Of a stretch of 64,000 bases of DNA, positions 15,882 through 25,258 are shown one piece after another. Within the stretch, counting starts at the first letter, position 1; each line of letters begins with the position of its first letter. Origin of the DNA: Wylensekiella montiformis (GTDB lineage: Bacteria; Bacillota; Negativicutes; Selenomonadales; Selenomonadaceae); NCBI RefSeq assembly GCF_009697385.1, contig NZ_VUNL01000004.1, positions 124,001 through 188,000 of the forward strand, read 5' to 3'. Made by a program: the position numbers and the translations under genes. The notes beneath the pieces are model-generated. The model searched no databases and had not been told where the DNA came from. It was given only the letters and a program-made list of their open reading frames with translations.

Positions 15882-17066
15882 TCAGGCCCCGTCGCGCTCC
15901 CGCTTCTTCGCCTGCGGGATATAGACCAGACAGAGATACACGGCGGCGGCAGCTGCGATGGCTGCGCCAAAAAAGCCGACGTACGCGAGCAGTCCCGCCG
16001 CCGATGCCCGCCCGCCAAGAAAGGTGCCACTGCCGATGCCGACATTGAAAATGCCGGAGAAAATCGCCATCGCGACGGGAGACGATGCACGCGTCGTATG
16101 GCGGATAATCTCTGCCTGCATAGCCAGATTGAAGCACGTCGAAATCGTGCCGAGCACCATGCAGGTCAGAAACGTCAGCGGCAGCGACGCGGACGCCGGC
16201 AGAAGCAGCGCCAGCGACGCCATAAGTCCGGCCAGTCCTGCGCGCAGCACGCCAAACCGGCAGCGCCCGTAGCAATGCGAGAAAAGAAAGCTGCCGCAGA
16301 ACCCCATCACGCCAAGCACCATAAGCGTCACCGTGATCAGGGACGGCGCAAAATGAGCGGTCGTCGAAAGAAACGGCTCAATATAGCTGTACGCCGTGAA
16401 ATACGCCGTCGCATAAAGCAGCGACAAAAGGAAGATCCCGGCAATCAGCGGCTGGCGCACAAGAGACGGCAGCTGTGCAGGCGAAAAACGCTCCCCCTGC
16501 GGCAGCGGCGGAAACACGCGGCAAAGATAGACGAGCGTGAGAAAGGAAATGGCCGCAATGCAAAAGAAGGTCGTGCGCCAGCCCAAAGCAAGCCCGACCA
16601 CCCGCCCGAGCGGCAGGCCAAAGACCATCGCCACCGAAGACCCCGCCGCGACAAGCGAGAGCGCGAACGGCTGATGCTCCCGCGTCACGAGCCGCGTCGC
16701 CAGCGGCGCTGCGATCGACCAAAAGACCGAATGAGCACAGGCAACGGCAATGCGCGCTGCCAGCAGCGCCGGAAAACTCGCGGCAAGCCCTGCCCCCGCC
16801 TGACCGATGGTAAACAGCGCCAGCGTGAGCAGCAGCAAACGCCTGAGATCCATGCGGCAGGCGATCAGCATGAGCGGCAGGGACAGCAGGCCCACCATCC
16901 AGGCATACACGGTAATCATGACGCCCGCCTCCGCCGGCGTCATGGCAAACGACTGCGCAATATCCGTCAGCAGTCCGATCGGCATGAACTCGGAGGTATT
17001 AAAGACAAACGCCGACAGGGTAAGGCCCATCAGCGGCAGAACATACTTCAAGGGAATCGACGGCAA
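15882..17066 (-). CDS. sotB: MFS sugar efflux transporter, SotB type
   Basis: About 394 residues with 12 predicted helices. It matches E. coli SotB in several blocks: FNTSEFMPIGLLTDIAQSF, ITVYAWMVGLLSLPLML, AHSVFWSIAAPLA, LGLPLGRVVGLALGWRTTFF, YFTAYSYIEPF and MAIFSGIFNVGIGSG. SotB exports sugars such as arabinose and lactose-like inducers. I choose a TTG start at 17066 because GAGAGGAG lies eight bases before it; this gives the same length as the family, whereas an upstream ATG adds nine unlikely residues. It lies next to the sugar regulon but is not in its operon. Confidence 0.8.
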   Translation of the reverse strand: MPSIPLKYVLPLMGLTLSAFVFNTSEFMPIGLLTDIAQSFAMTPAEAGVMITVYAWMVGLLSLPLMLIACRMDLRRLLLLTLALFTIGQAGAGLAASFPALLAARIAVACAHSVFWSIAAPLATRLVTREHQPFALSLVAAGSSVAMVFGLPLGRVVGLALGWRTTFFCIAAISFLTLVYLCRVFPPLPQGERFSPAQLPSLVRQPLIAGIFLLSLLYATAYFTAYSYIEPFLSTTAHFAPSLITVTLMVLGVMGFCGSFLFSHCYGRCRFGVLRAGLAGLMASLALLLPASASLPLTFLTCMVLGTISTCFNLAMQAEIIRHTTRASSPVAMAIFSGIFNVGIGSGTFLGGRASAAGLLAYVGFFGAAIAAAAAVYLCLVYIPQAKKRERDGA

Positions 17067-17234
17067 GAAACTCGCTCCTCTCAAAAACAGCAAAACACTA
17101 CATCATTCATCCGCTTTCCCGGCCCGCATGAGCCGCGAAAAAGTAGTTCTATCCTACGACCTCCGCTGGGAATTGTCAAGCACTCCTTTTCTTTCCCGCA
17201 GCCCCCCAAAGAGGCCGCACACAAAAATACGGCA

Positions 17235-17278
17235 AAAGGGCTGTGCATGGACGCATCAAAGCGCATGCACAGCCCTTT
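17235..17278 (-). terminator. Terminator after gntR
   Basis: A 15-bp perfect stem (17235-17249 with 17264-17278) nine bp past the stop, followed by TTTTG and TATTTTTG on the minus strand. Confidence 0.75.
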
Positions 17279-17286
17279 CTTTACCT

Positions 17287-17997
17287 TTACCGTACGCTCA
17301 CCGAACGGAAATTGCTCTTGTCGCCGCGGTGGCGGCTGACCGAATACTCAAACGGACGGCCGTCATCGAGAAACGCGACCTGCGAAACCTCCAGAATCGG
17401 CAGCGTTCCCTCGATCTGCAGCTCCTCACGCTCCCGGTCCGTCGGCATATCCGCCCGCACGGAGCGGTGCGCCGACTGGATATGAAGCCCGAGATCCTGC
17501 TCGATATAACGATAGATGGATGTCTCCAACACCTGCTGACGGATGCCGGGGATCAGCTGAATCGGCATTTGCGTATACTCGATGACGATCGGCTGACCGT
17601 CCAGAATGCGCACGCGTTCGATCCGATAAACAAAATCCTCCGTGCTGAGCTGCAGCTTCTCCGCCACCTGCTCCGAAGGGTGACCGATATCGAAGCGCAA
17701 CACCCGCGTTTTGACCTCATGCCCCGCAAAGGTCGCGGCAAAACCGGAAAACTGATTCGCCATGCTGAGTTCCCGGACATCCTCATTTTCCATCGTCTTG
17801 ACGAAGGTTCCCGATCCGCGGCGCTTGACTACAAGACCCTGCTTGACCAGCTCGTCAACCGCCCGCTTGATCGTAATGCGGCTCACGCCGAACTCCCGGC
17901 ACATCTCTTTTTCCAGCGCCAGCTGCTGGCCCGGCTCATATTTCCCCTGCTGAATATCCTCGCGCAAGCGATTGGCAATCGCCTCATATTTCAACAT
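17287..17997 (-). CDS. GntR/UTRA family repressor (copy 2)
   Basis: 236 residues from the ATG at 17997. The N-terminus is a GntR winged helix (LREDIQQGKYEPGQQL, then FGVSRITIKRAVDELVKQGL, then RRGSGTFV, residues 8-67). The rest is a UTRA effector domain of HutC type (GHEVKTRVLRFDIG, then FVYRIERVRILDGQPIVIE, ending LPILEVSQVAFLDDGRPFEYS). Such proteins bind phosphosugars or other small ligands and release DNA. It is closely related to the protein at 20914-21624 (same effector-end motif and YTQMPI-LIPGI). An ATACAAAAG-type site overlaps its own -35, suggesting autorepression. Confidence 0.87.
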   Translation of the reverse strand: MLKYEAIANRLREDIQQGKYEPGQQLALEKEMCREFGVSRITIKRAVDELVKQGLVVKRRGSGTFVKTMENEDVRELSMANQFSGFAATFAGHEVKTRVLRFDIGHPSEQVAEKLQLSTEDFVYRIERVRILDGQPIVIEYTQMPIQLIPGIRQQVLETSIYRYIEQDLGLHIQSAHRSVRADMPTDREREELQIEGTLPILEVSQVAFLDDGRPFEYSVSRHRGDKSNFRSVSVR

Positions 17998-18045
17998 AAC
18001 CTTCGTATCTCCTCTATATACACTCATTTTATTCTGTCCTATTCT

Positions 18046-18084
18046 ATTATATACTGAACGAGCTTATTATACAAAAGGATATAC
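18046..18084 (-). promoter_or_regulatory. gntR promoter with overlapping candidate operator
   Basis: Minus strand TTGTAT (18074-18069), 17 bases, TATAAT (18051-18046). The + strand word TTATACAAAAGGATATAC at 18067-18084 covers the -35. A near copy, TTATACAAAAGATATGTATAC-like, lies at 32122-32142, and a shorter match is at 25203-25214. Confidence 0.5.
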
Positions 18085-18106
18085 GAACATTTCTATTAAA
18101 AAATGA

Positions 18107-20770
18107 TTATTTTACCGCGCGAATGTCGTCAAAGTAGAAAGACGAATCCACCGGAGCATCGCCAACCGCATTGCAGTAGAGCGCGAAATGCTGAATGGCT
18201 GCCGTATCCAGCCTGCCGCCGTTTTTGCCCTTGAACTGGCTGAACGGAATCGTCACAAGCTGCGGGGCCGTTCCGGAGGCAACCTTGGTCAGATCCACTT
18301 CAAAATCCTCGCCGCCGCTGTTGAGCTGGCAGATGAGTTTCTGACCTTTTCCATCCGGCGTAATCCAGAACTGAACCCCCTGATAAAGGGACCAGTCCAC
18401 GCCTTTCAGGCTCTTGATGATGCCGGCATAGCCGCCCTTCGTCAGCTTGTAGTGATAGCGCAGTCCGGTCTCGCCTTCACTGTGCGTCGCGCTCAGCGAG
18501 GGATCGATGCTGCAGCCGGAGCCGCAGTTGGTGGAATAGGCGCCCTTGAGCAAACCGTTATCCCCATAATAATGTTCAAACGTATCAACCACAGCGGGAT
18601 TCGGCGCCAGAGCCGGCATATTGTACAATACCGGGACCTGATCCGTCACCTGTCCGTCCACTTCCAGCGCCACACTGCCGACCGCCGCGCCGAGCAGGGA
18701 CAGCGAATCTTCCGGCAGCAGGGCCTCAGCCAGACCTCCCTTGCCCGGCGAAGCGGGGATCGCGGCCGCTGTTGTGCCGTCCTTGCGGTGCAGCAGGAAC
18801 TGCACCTTGCTCACCGGTCCGGTCAGCTTCGCCTTCATCGTGACCGGAGTCAGAATGCGCGTCATGGCATCCGGCGCCGTCAGGTATCCGTCCCTGGCCA
18901 TGGCAGGTTCTGCCGCGACCTTGAGTTTCGAGACATCGCTGATCTGTCCGGCGAATACGGATTCCGGCTGATTATAGAACTGAATGAACTGGTTGACCAT
19001 TTCATGACCGCGTTTCGGCGTGACGAGATACGGCTGATCGAAATTATCCTCGCTGAAGTTCGACCATGTCATAAAATAAGCCATCTTATGCGGTGCGATC
19101 GTATGAAGCGCCTCATTGAACCAGTCCGGACGCTGATTGCCCGTTCTGGCCAGCGCGCCGCCCTTGTTGCCGACGAGGATGCCCGTCTCTGTTACCGCCG
19201 CCAGTTTATGATGCTCCTCCGCAAACTGCTGAACCACCTTCATCGTATCGTCGAAGCCCTGCATCCAGTCGTCGCCCTTAGCAGGATCGCGGTGATAAAT
19301 ATCAAAGCCGGCAATATCCACAAATCCGTCGCCCGGATAACGGGACGCATAATCTTCCGTGCTGGCGAAAGGACCGTTCGGCGAATAAGCATAAATCAGG
19401 TTATGCAGCCCCTTCTGATCGCGCAGATACTCCACGGTATAGCGGAACAGATTCTTGTATTCGCTGGACGTACAGAACGCCGCGCCCCACCAGAACCAGC
19501 TGCCGTTATTTTCATGGAACGGACGGAAAACGATCGGCACATTGGCCGCCTGCAGCCGTCCGGCAAAATCCGCCACCTTGTCGAGATACCCGTTGAAAAC
19601 CGGATTGAGATCCCCGCCCGGCAGGATGCGCCGGACCACATCGCCCGATGTAACATTCGGCGAATACGTGCTGTAATCATACTGCCCGTTAATCTTCGGC
19701 TTCTTCGACACCACATCGAAATTCGGCATATGGCAGGACATCGTGATGATCGCGCCGCGTTGTCCGGCAGGGATGATGATGCCGGCCAGCTTCTGCGCGT
19801 AAGTCATGCCCGCGGCCTTTTCCGCATCCGTAAGATCCAGTTCGTCACCGGTCAGCGCCAGCCCGTCCACGCCAATGACCGCTGCATCGTCCCCGACGAT
19901 ATCATACGTATCGGAACGGCCCGGCAGCGTACTGACCTTCTTGTGCAGCTCATTCTGATGGCCGTACAGCAGGTATTTGGAATCCGCAATCCCCTGCATG
20001 TACGCATAGACCTGCGCCGTGCGCTCCGAGGCCTTGCCGTCAACGAGCTTCACCTGTGCGGGAATCTGCAGCTCGGACAAAGGTACCTGCTGCTGCCGGG
20101 ATACCTTGGCGGTCTTGCTGACATAGCCGTCCGGCAGCTTCACATAATGCGCCGAAACCTTGCCGACATACATCGCGCCCTTGTAGTCCGTATTCGAGCC
20201 GACGATGCTGAACATCAGATAATTGACGGCATTCCTGACCGGCTGGAACTGCACCTGCACCGAAACGACCTTCATGCCGTTTCCTGCATCCTTCGCCTTG
20301 CTCAGATCAATATCCGGCGCGGCATTGATGACCTCCTTGCCCGCCGTATCCTTCGCATAGACCTTCGTCTTAAAGGAACCGGCCGTCATGGCCTTCGGGT
20401 TAAAATACAGATCATACGTCAGCACATTGCAGCCGGCCAGACTGACCGGCTTCTCCGCCGCCTTGCCGTATTCCAGCTTAACCTCGGACCAGCTCTGATC
20501 CGCCGTCGGGCTATAGTCCAGATCCAGACGGATTGTCCCGCCGAAATCCTTGGACCAGGCGACCGCCGGCTTGCCCTTATACGCCCATTTTCCGCCGTAT
20601 TTCCAGCCGTCCAAATCCTTGCTGAAACTCCAGCTCACGCCCTTGGACGCCGCCATAGCCTGCGCCGAAAGCGAAGCCGGCACAGCCTGCGGAAGCAGCG
20701 CCGGAACAGAAAGCACCATGCCGGCCGATAAGGTCAGCGGTACGATTTTTTTCAAAAGCTGCATATTCAC
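18107..20770 (-). CDS. Secreted GH26 beta-mannanase with flanking carbohydrate-binding domains
   Basis: About 887 residues. I prefer the GTG at 20770, seven bases after GGGGAGGAG; further-upstream starts would read through a terminator. Signal peptide (LLKKIVPLTLSAGMVLSVPA), then an N-terminal mannan-binding-like beta domain (about 35-225). The GH26 catalytic domain (about 250-600) has the acid/base Glu in VFRPFHENNGSWFWWG and the nucleophile Glu in AAVTETGIL. A C-terminal CBM23/27-like domain (about 710-887) starts at DTFEHYYGDNGLLKGAYSTN. It hydrolyses beta-1,4-mannan outside the cell. It lies downstream of the PTS-GH1-gntR genes with a terminator between. Confidence 0.9.
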   Translation of the reverse strand: MNMQLLKKIVPLTLSAGMVLSVPALLPQAVPASLSAQAMAASKGVSWSFSKDLDGWKYGGKWAYKGKPAVAWSKDFGGTIRLDLDYSPTADQSWSEVKLEYGKAAEKPVSLAGCNVLTYDLYFNPKAMTAGSFKTKVYAKDTAGKEVINAAPDIDLSKAKDAGNGMKVVSVQVQFQPVRNAVNYLMFSIVGSNTDYKGAMYVGKVSAHYVKLPDGYVSKTAKVSRQQQVPLSELQIPAQVKLVDGKASERTAQVYAYMQGIADSKYLLYGHQNELHKKVSTLPGRSDTYDIVGDDAAVIGVDGLALTGDELDLTDAEKAAGMTYAQKLAGIIIPAGQRGAIITMSCHMPNFDVVSKKPKINGQYDYSTYSPNVTSGDVVRRILPGGDLNPVFNGYLDKVADFAGRLQAANVPIVFRPFHENNGSWFWWGAAFCTSSEYKNLFRYTVEYLRDQKGLHNLIYAYSPNGPFASTEDYASRYPGDGFVDIAGFDIYHRDPAKGDDWMQGFDDTMKVVQQFAEEHHKLAAVTETGILVGNKGGALARTGNQRPDWFNEALHTIAPHKMAYFMTWSNFSEDNFDQPYLVTPKRGHEMVNQFIQFYNQPESVFAGQISDVSKLKVAAEPAMARDGYLTAPDAMTRILTPVTMKAKLTGPVSKVQFLLHRKDGTTAAAIPASPGKGGLAEALLPEDSLSLLGAAVGSVALEVDGQVTDQVPVLYNMPALAPNPAVVDTFEHYYGDNGLLKGAYSTNCGSGCSIDPSLSATHSEGETGLRYHYKLTKGGYAGIIKSLKGVDWSLYQGVQFWITPDGKGQKLICQLNSGGEDFEVDLTKVASGTAPQLVTIPFSQFKGKNGGRLDTAAIQHFALYCNAVGDAPVDSSFYFDDIRAVK

Positions 20771-20820
20771 GTTTGTTCTCCTCCCCAAAGCGGATTCCCC
20801 CGTCCGCACAAAATACGAAA

Positions 20821-20854
20821 AGGCTGCCGCGGCCGATTCCTGCCGCGGCAGCCT
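20821..20854 (-). terminator. Terminator or attenuator between gntR and the GH26 gene
   Basis: AGGCTGCCGCGGC (20821-20833) pairs with GCCGCGGCAGCCT (20842-20854), followed by TTTTCGTATTTT on the minus strand. It lies 60 bp past the gntR stop and 50 bp before the mannanase start, so it could lower mannanase expression relative to the PTS genes. Confidence 0.75.
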
Positions 20855-20913
20855 GTAGTTGTCCTTCCGCGTCAGAAACACGCCTTTTCGCTAAAACCAT
20901 GTCAGAATCTTTT

Positions 20914-21624
20914 TTAACGGATGCTGACCGACCGGAAGGAATTCCAGTCCCCCCGATGACGGGAGATCGAATACTCAAACGGACGGCCGTCATCCAGAAA
21001 GGCAACCTGAGTGATCTCCAGCAGCGGCAGATCCCCGGTAATCCGGAGTTCCTGCTTTTCTTCCGCCGCCGGCATGACAGCCCGCACCTTGCGGTGAGCG
21101 GACTGAATATGGAGCTTCAGTTCCTGTTCGATATAACGGTAAATGGATGACTCCAGCACAGAGCGCTGAATCCCGGGGATCAGCCCGATCGGCATCTGCG
21201 TATACTCGACGACGACCGGACATCCGTCCACAGAACGAACGCGGGCAATGTCATAGACAAAGCTGTCCGGGCTGATCTGCAGCTTGGCCGCGATTTCCCG
21301 CTGCGGATGAATAATATCGAAGCGCAGGATCTCCGACGTGACCTCATGCCCCGCAAAAGCCGCCGCAAAGCCGGAAAACTGATGAGCCATGCCGAGCTCC
21401 TTCACATCCTCGTCCTTAAGCGACTTGACGAAAGTCCCGGCGCCGCGGCGCTTGACCACCAGTCCCTGATGAACCAGTTCATCCACCGCCCTGCGCACCG
21501 TGATGCGGCTGACGCCGTAACGGCCGCACATATCTTTCTCCAGCTCAAGCTGCTGTCCCGGCGTATAATCTCCGCTCAGAATCTCATGACGCAGATCCTG
21601 AGCGATTTTTTTATACTTCACCAT
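20914..21624 (-). CDS. GntR/UTRA family repressor (copy 1) of the PTS operon
   Basis: 236 residues from the ATG at 21624, 15 bp after the GH1 stop. It has the GntR helix-turn-helix (YGVSRITVRRAVDELVHQGL, RRGAGTFV) and the UTRA domain (HEVTSEILRFDIIHP, YTQMPIGLIPGIQRSVLE, ending LPLLEITQVAFLDDGRPFEYS). Being the last gene of IIB-IIC-IIA-GH1-gntR, it likely represses that operon until a phosphorylated disaccharide binds. The paralogue at 17287 is alike along its whole length, and the recognition helices differ only slightly (SRITVRRAV against SRITIKRAV), so they may share sites. Confidence 0.87.
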   Translation of the reverse strand: MVKYKKIAQDLRHEILSGDYTPGQQLELEKDMCGRYGVSRITVRRAVDELVHQGLVVKRRGAGTFVKSLKDEDVKELGMAHQFSGFAAAFAGHEVTSEILRFDIIHPQREIAAKLQISPDSFVYDIARVRSVDGCPVVVEYTQMPIGLIPGIQRSVLESSIYRYIEQELKLHIQSAHRKVRAVMPAAEEKQELRITGDLPLLEITQVAFLDDGRPFEYSISRHRGDWNSFRSVSIR

Positions 21625-21638
21625 GACGCCGGACCCCG

Positions 21639-23036
21639 TCAAAACCCGTGATTCCGGGCCACCTCGCGAATCCAGTAGCCGGATTTCTTGATCGTCTTTT
21701 CCTGCGTCGCAAGATCCAGCGCAATAAACCCGTAACGGTTCTTATACGCATTCATCCAGGACCAGCAGTCAATCGGCGTCCAGGCATGGAAGCCGAAGCA
21801 GTTCGAGCCTTCCTCGATTCCCTTGTGCAGCCAGGACAGATGCTCCTTAAAGAAATCGATCCGGTAATCGTCCTCGATATACCCCTGCGCGTTGCGATAC
21901 TTCTCCTCGCCTTCTACGCCCATGCCATTCTCCGAAATATACCAGGGAATATTCCCCAGATTATCGCGGACATTGATCGCGATGTCGTAGATGGCTTTCG
22001 GATAAATCTCCCAGCCCCGGTAAGGATTCATGCGGCGGCCCGGCATCTCATAGACATCGAAATGCTTCTCCGGCAGCCAGCCATGGCTTTCATCGAAAGG
22101 CTCCTCCTTCGCTTTGGCGCGGAAGGGCTGATAATAATTAACCCCGAGGAAATCGATCGTATTCTCCGCGATGATCTTCAACTCCTCCGGCGTCGAAGAC
22201 CAGAGCACGCCGTCCTGACGCAACGTCTCGACGATCGTCTCCGGGAAGAAACCCTTGACGGCAGGATACAAGAACGAATTGTTCTTGAAATCCTCCGCAA
22301 AGGCAGCGGCAGCCCGATCCGCCGAATCCTCCGAGCGCGGATAAGCCGGCGTGAGGTTCAGCACAATGCCGATGCGTCCGCCCTCCGCCGCACAGCGGGA
22401 TTCATGAAAGGCGCGGATCGCCTTGGCGGAAGCCAGATTCAGATTATACAGGACCTGACACGCCTTGCGGCCGTCCACCAGCTTCGGGTAATGGAACTGA
22501 TAGAGATATTCTCCCTCGACGACGACCATCGGCTCATTGAACGTCACCCAGTCTTTGACGCGGTCACCGAACAGCTCGAAGCACTTTTGGGCAAACAGGA
22601 CAAAGAGATCGACGACCTTCTTCGACTCCCAGCCGCCGTATTTCTGATACAGCTCGACCGGCAGATCAAAATGATGAAGGTTGATAATCGGGCGGATGCC
22701 CTGACGCAGGAACTCGTCGATGACCGCATTGTAAAAGCGGACGCCGTCCTCATCCGTCGTCCCCTCCTCAAAGTCCTTCATGAGGCGGGTCCACTGGATC
22801 GAAGTGCGGACCGAGTTTAACCCGATCTCCTTCATCTTCGCGATATCCTGCTTATAATCGTTATAGAAGTTGGAAGCCGTATTGGGGCCTACCCCCTGAA
22901 AAAAAGCTTCCGGCTCCGTATCATACCAATAATCAAACACGCTGCGGTGCGCTTTATGAAAGCGCCCCTCGGACTGCGGGCCGGACGTCGCTGCGCCCCA
23001 CCAGAAATCCTCTTTAAACCGATACTGAACCGCCAT
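21639..23036 (-). CDS. GH1 6-phospho-beta-glucosidase
   Basis: 465 residues from the ATG at 23036 (GAGGAAGAG before it). GH1 landmarks: FWWGAATSGPQSEG, the acid/base Glu in WVTFNEPMVV and the nucleophile Glu in WYISENGMG. The tail TQEKTIKKSGYWIREV carries the Lys and Ser that bind the sugar 6-phosphate in PTS-linked members. It splits phosphorylated disaccharides delivered by the PTS genes just upstream. Given the mannanases nearby, the natural substrate could be a phosphorylated mannobiose or glucosyl-mannose and not only cellobiose; that is inference. It starts 8 bp after the IIA gene. Confidence 0.88.
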   Translation of the reverse strand: MAVQYRFKEDFWWGAATSGPQSEGRFHKAHRSVFDYWYDTEPEAFFQGVGPNTASNFYNDYKQDIAKMKEIGLNSVRTSIQWTRLMKDFEEGTTDEDGVRFYNAVIDEFLRQGIRPIINLHHFDLPVELYQKYGGWESKKVVDLFVLFAQKCFELFGDRVKDWVTFNEPMVVVEGEYLYQFHYPKLVDGRKACQVLYNLNLASAKAIRAFHESRCAAEGGRIGIVLNLTPAYPRSEDSADRAAAAFAEDFKNNSFLYPAVKGFFPETIVETLRQDGVLWSSTPEELKIIAENTIDFLGVNYYQPFRAKAKEEPFDESHGWLPEKHFDVYEMPGRRMNPYRGWEIYPKAIYDIAINVRDNLGNIPWYISENGMGVEGEEKYRNAQGYIEDDYRIDFFKEHLSWLHKGIEEGSNCFGFHAWTPIDCWSWMNAYKNRYGFIALDLATQEKTIKKSGYWIREVARNHGF

Positions 23037-23043
23037 CTCTTCC

Positions 23044-23367
23044 TCACTTCCCATTTTTCAGATTGTCATACATCCCGACCATAAGCTGCGCCATATCGCG
23101 GACAGCCAGCGCCGTCATGAAATGATCCTGCGCGTGAATCAGAAGGATGGACTTCTCCACCGGCTGGCCGTCACATTCCGCCGACATCATCGCCGTCTGA
23201 ATATCATGCGCCTCGCCGATCTCCTTGCCGGCCTCTTCGATCTTCTTTTTGGCAGCCTCCACGTCATTATCCTTCATCAGATCGCGCACGGCCTCAATGG
23301 CCATAGAACGGCCCGTTCCGGAATGCAGAATCAGCTGCATCGACTGCTCGACTGTTTTTTCATCCAT
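23044..23367 (-). CDS. PTS lactose/cellobiose-family component IIA
   Basis: 107 residues, all helical, as in LacF/ChbA. The phospho-acceptor His is in ILLIHAQDHFMTAL near residue 80. An N-terminal helix carries QLILHSGTGRSMAIEAV. It passes phosphate from HPr to the IIB at 24864. AGGAG precedes the ATG. Its neighbours are IIC (60 bp upstream) and GH1 (8 bp downstream). Confidence 0.9.
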   Translation of the reverse strand: MDEKTVEQSMQLILHSGTGRSMAIEAVRDLMKDNDVEAAKKKIEEAGKEIGEAHDIQTAMMSAECDGQPVEKSILLIHAQDHFMTALAVRDMAQLMVGMYDNLKNGK

Positions 23368-23426
23368 TATAATTTCTCCTTACTCTGTATTTACTCCATT
23401 ACTCTGCCTCCGGCTGACGCCGGATA

Positions 23427-24761
23427 TTACTCCTCTTCCTCATCCTTGATCTTGTTTGCCGCGATGACAAACGGCGCGTAGATAAAGACATCCATGGCCA
23501 GCCACACCACCTGCAGCAGACCGCCGGCAATCGACCCCGTGCCAATCGTACCGCCAAAGAAAAGCGGCATCGTCCACGGAACGACATATTTAAAGATCGG
23601 AACCAGTCCGGCAGAAACAGCCAGCCAGCCGACTACCGTATTCGCCAGCGGCGCCAGAATATACGGAATCAGCAGAATCGGATTCAGTACGATCGGCAGA
23701 CCGAAAGCTATCGGCTCCTGAATATTGAAAAGCATGGCCGGAGCGCCCAGCTTCGCGACAGCGCGCCAGCTGTCCTTCTTCGAGAAGAGGAAAATCGCAA
23801 TGACAAGGCCCATGACGTGCATGAGTCCGGCCTCGAAAAAGCCGTTGGAGAAGATATAGGAAGCATCTCCGGCCTGATTGGCCAGCTGCGCCGGCATATA
23901 AACCATGTTCTGAATCGCCGCGGTAACATTATGCCCATGAATGCCGAACCACCAAAAGAACCAGACGATGAACTGGTAGAGCAGCGAGAAGCCGATGCCC
24001 TGCGAGAAACCCATGAGCGGAGCCTGAATGATCGCATAAATCAGATCGTTCAGCGCGCTTTTGCCGAGGAACTGCGCCTGCGACAGGATCGAAGCAAACA
24101 CCGTGAAAACGCTCAGCGTGATGAGGACCGGAACGAGCACCGCAAACGACTGCGAAACAGCCGGCGGAACGGTTTCTGGCATCTTAATGCGGATCTTCTC
24201 ATTCTTCGACAGCTTGACAAAGATCCAAGCCGCGACCGTCGCGACAATGATCGCCGTCAGGACGCCCTTATTGCCGAAATAATCGAGGCTGAACGCGCCC
24301 ATCTTATCCCCGGCCTTGCCGATGATCTGCTGCGGCGTGATGATGATAAATGCGCCGACCGACGTCAATGCCGTCGAGAACTTATCGCCGCCCCAGATAC
24401 CGCCGAGACGATAGGAAAACGCGGCGACCAGCAGGAACGAGAAGCAGCCGAAACCGACGGTAACGACATTATTGCAAAGGCCCTGCAGCGCCTGCATCGT
24501 ACCAACGAAGCTGGAAACCTTGTAGGCATCGCCCGTCAGTCCACCAGACAGACTTTTCCCAAGGTTCAGACCATTTTCGCCCATAATCGTCCCCCATGGA
24601 TCCAGGACAACCCATTCGATGATACCGAAGAACGAACCCACGATGATGAACGGCAGCAGCATGGAGAACGCGTCTCGCATGGCCAGCAGGTACTTATTGC
24701 TGGAAATCTTTCCGGCAACCGGCATCATGATTCGTTCAAATGTTGAAACAAAAGAACCCAT
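23427..24761 (-). CDS. PTS cellobiose-family permease IIC
   Basis: 444 residues from the ATG at 24761 with GGGGAGGGAATC upstream. It is a multi-helix membrane protein of the lactose/cellobiose IIC family: FERIMMPVAGKISSNKYLLAM at the start (quoted in part), FIIITPQQI, then WFFWWFGIHGHN with the substrate-site His/Asn, then NIQEPIAFGLPIVLNP with the key Glu. It brings the disaccharide in as the 6-phosphate. IIA and IIB are separate genes. Confidence 0.92.
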   Translation of the reverse strand: MGSFVSTFERIMMPVAGKISSNKYLLAMRDAFSMLLPFIIVGSFFGIIEWVVLDPWGTIMGENGLNLGKSLSGGLTGDAYKVSSFVGTMQALQGLCNNVVTVGFGCFSFLLVAAFSYRLGGIWGGDKFSTALTSVGAFIIITPQQIIGKAGDKMGAFSLDYFGNKGVLTAIIVATVAAWIFVKLSKNEKIRIKMPETVPPAVSQSFAVLVPVLITLSVFTVFASILSQAQFLGKSALNDLIYAIIQAPLMGFSQGIGFSLLYQFIVWFFWWFGIHGHNVTAAIQNMVYMPAQLANQAGDASYIFSNGFFEAGLMHVMGLVIAIFLFSKKDSWRAVAKLGAPAMLFNIQEPIAFGLPIVLNPILLIPYILAPLANTVVGWLAVSAGLVPIFKYVVPWTMPLFFGGTIGTGSIAGGLLQVVWLAMDVFIYAPFVIAANKIKDEEEE

Positions 24762-24863
24762 TCTATGATTCCCTCCCCAATGATAATGAAATACGGCAGA
24801 TATAGTAACGGACGGAAACGGCAAGTCCATTCACCGCCCCCGTCCGGCTTACCCATAAGGTAA

Positions 24864-25175
24864 TCAGGCAGCTTCAATCATCTTGAGCGCCTTATCGAGG
24901 ACCTTATCGCCGCGGATCATGCCATAGTCGCGCATATCGATCACATCGACCGGGCACTTGCCGCCGACGACCTTCTTCACATCGCCGAGCATATGGCGAA
25001 TCTGCGGTCCGAGCAGTACGCAGTCCGCGGTATCGATACGCTCATCCAGAACCTCCACTGAGAACGCCTCGATATGCACATCCGCCAGATTCTTCTTCGC
25101 CGCAGCCTCCTGCATCTTCTTGACCAGAATCGACGTAGACATACCGGCATTGCACACAAGATAAATGTTCGTCAT
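24864..25175 (-). CDS. PTS cellobiose-family component IIB
   Basis: 103 residues from the ATG at 25175 with AGGAGGAG upstream. The phosphorylated Cys is Cys8 in IYLVCNAGMSTSILV, in the P-loop-like site of IIB-Cel proteins; HIEAFSVEVL and VLLGPQIRHML follow. It is the first gene of the PTS operon and has a consensus promoter upstream. Confidence 0.9.
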   Translation of the reverse strand: MTNIYLVCNAGMSTSILVKKMQEAAAKKNLADVHIEAFSVEVLDERIDTADCVLLGPQIRHMLGDVKKVVGGKCPVDVIDMRDYGMIRGDKVLDKALKMIEAA

Positions 25176-25202
25176 GATAAACTCCTCCTGCACTCTCGAA
25201 TT

Positions 25203-25214
25203 CCTTTGTATTCC
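25203..25214 (-). promoter_or_regulatory. Candidate GntR operator in the PTS operon leader
   Basis: GGAATACAAAGG on the minus strand, between the -10 and the IIB start. GGAATCACAAA just upstream (about 25217-25227) is a near repeat. It shares ATACAAA with the sites at 18067 and 32122. Confidence 0.4.
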
Positions 25215-25229
25215 TTCTTTGTGATTCCT

Positions 25230-25258
25230 ATTATATTTCCTGGTTCTTACTTTGTCAA
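25230..25258 (-). promoter_or_regulatory. Consensus promoter of the PTS-GH1-gntR operon
   Basis: Minus strand TTGACA (25258-25253), 17 bases, TATAAT (25235-25230): a perfect match to the sigma-70 consensus, so the operon must be held down by a repressor when not needed. Confidence 0.85.

Noticed and set aside
18188-20731. Open frame of about 850 codons opposite the large mannanase
   Set aside because: The composition is that of antisense to a GC-rich gene; there is no start signal and no domain.
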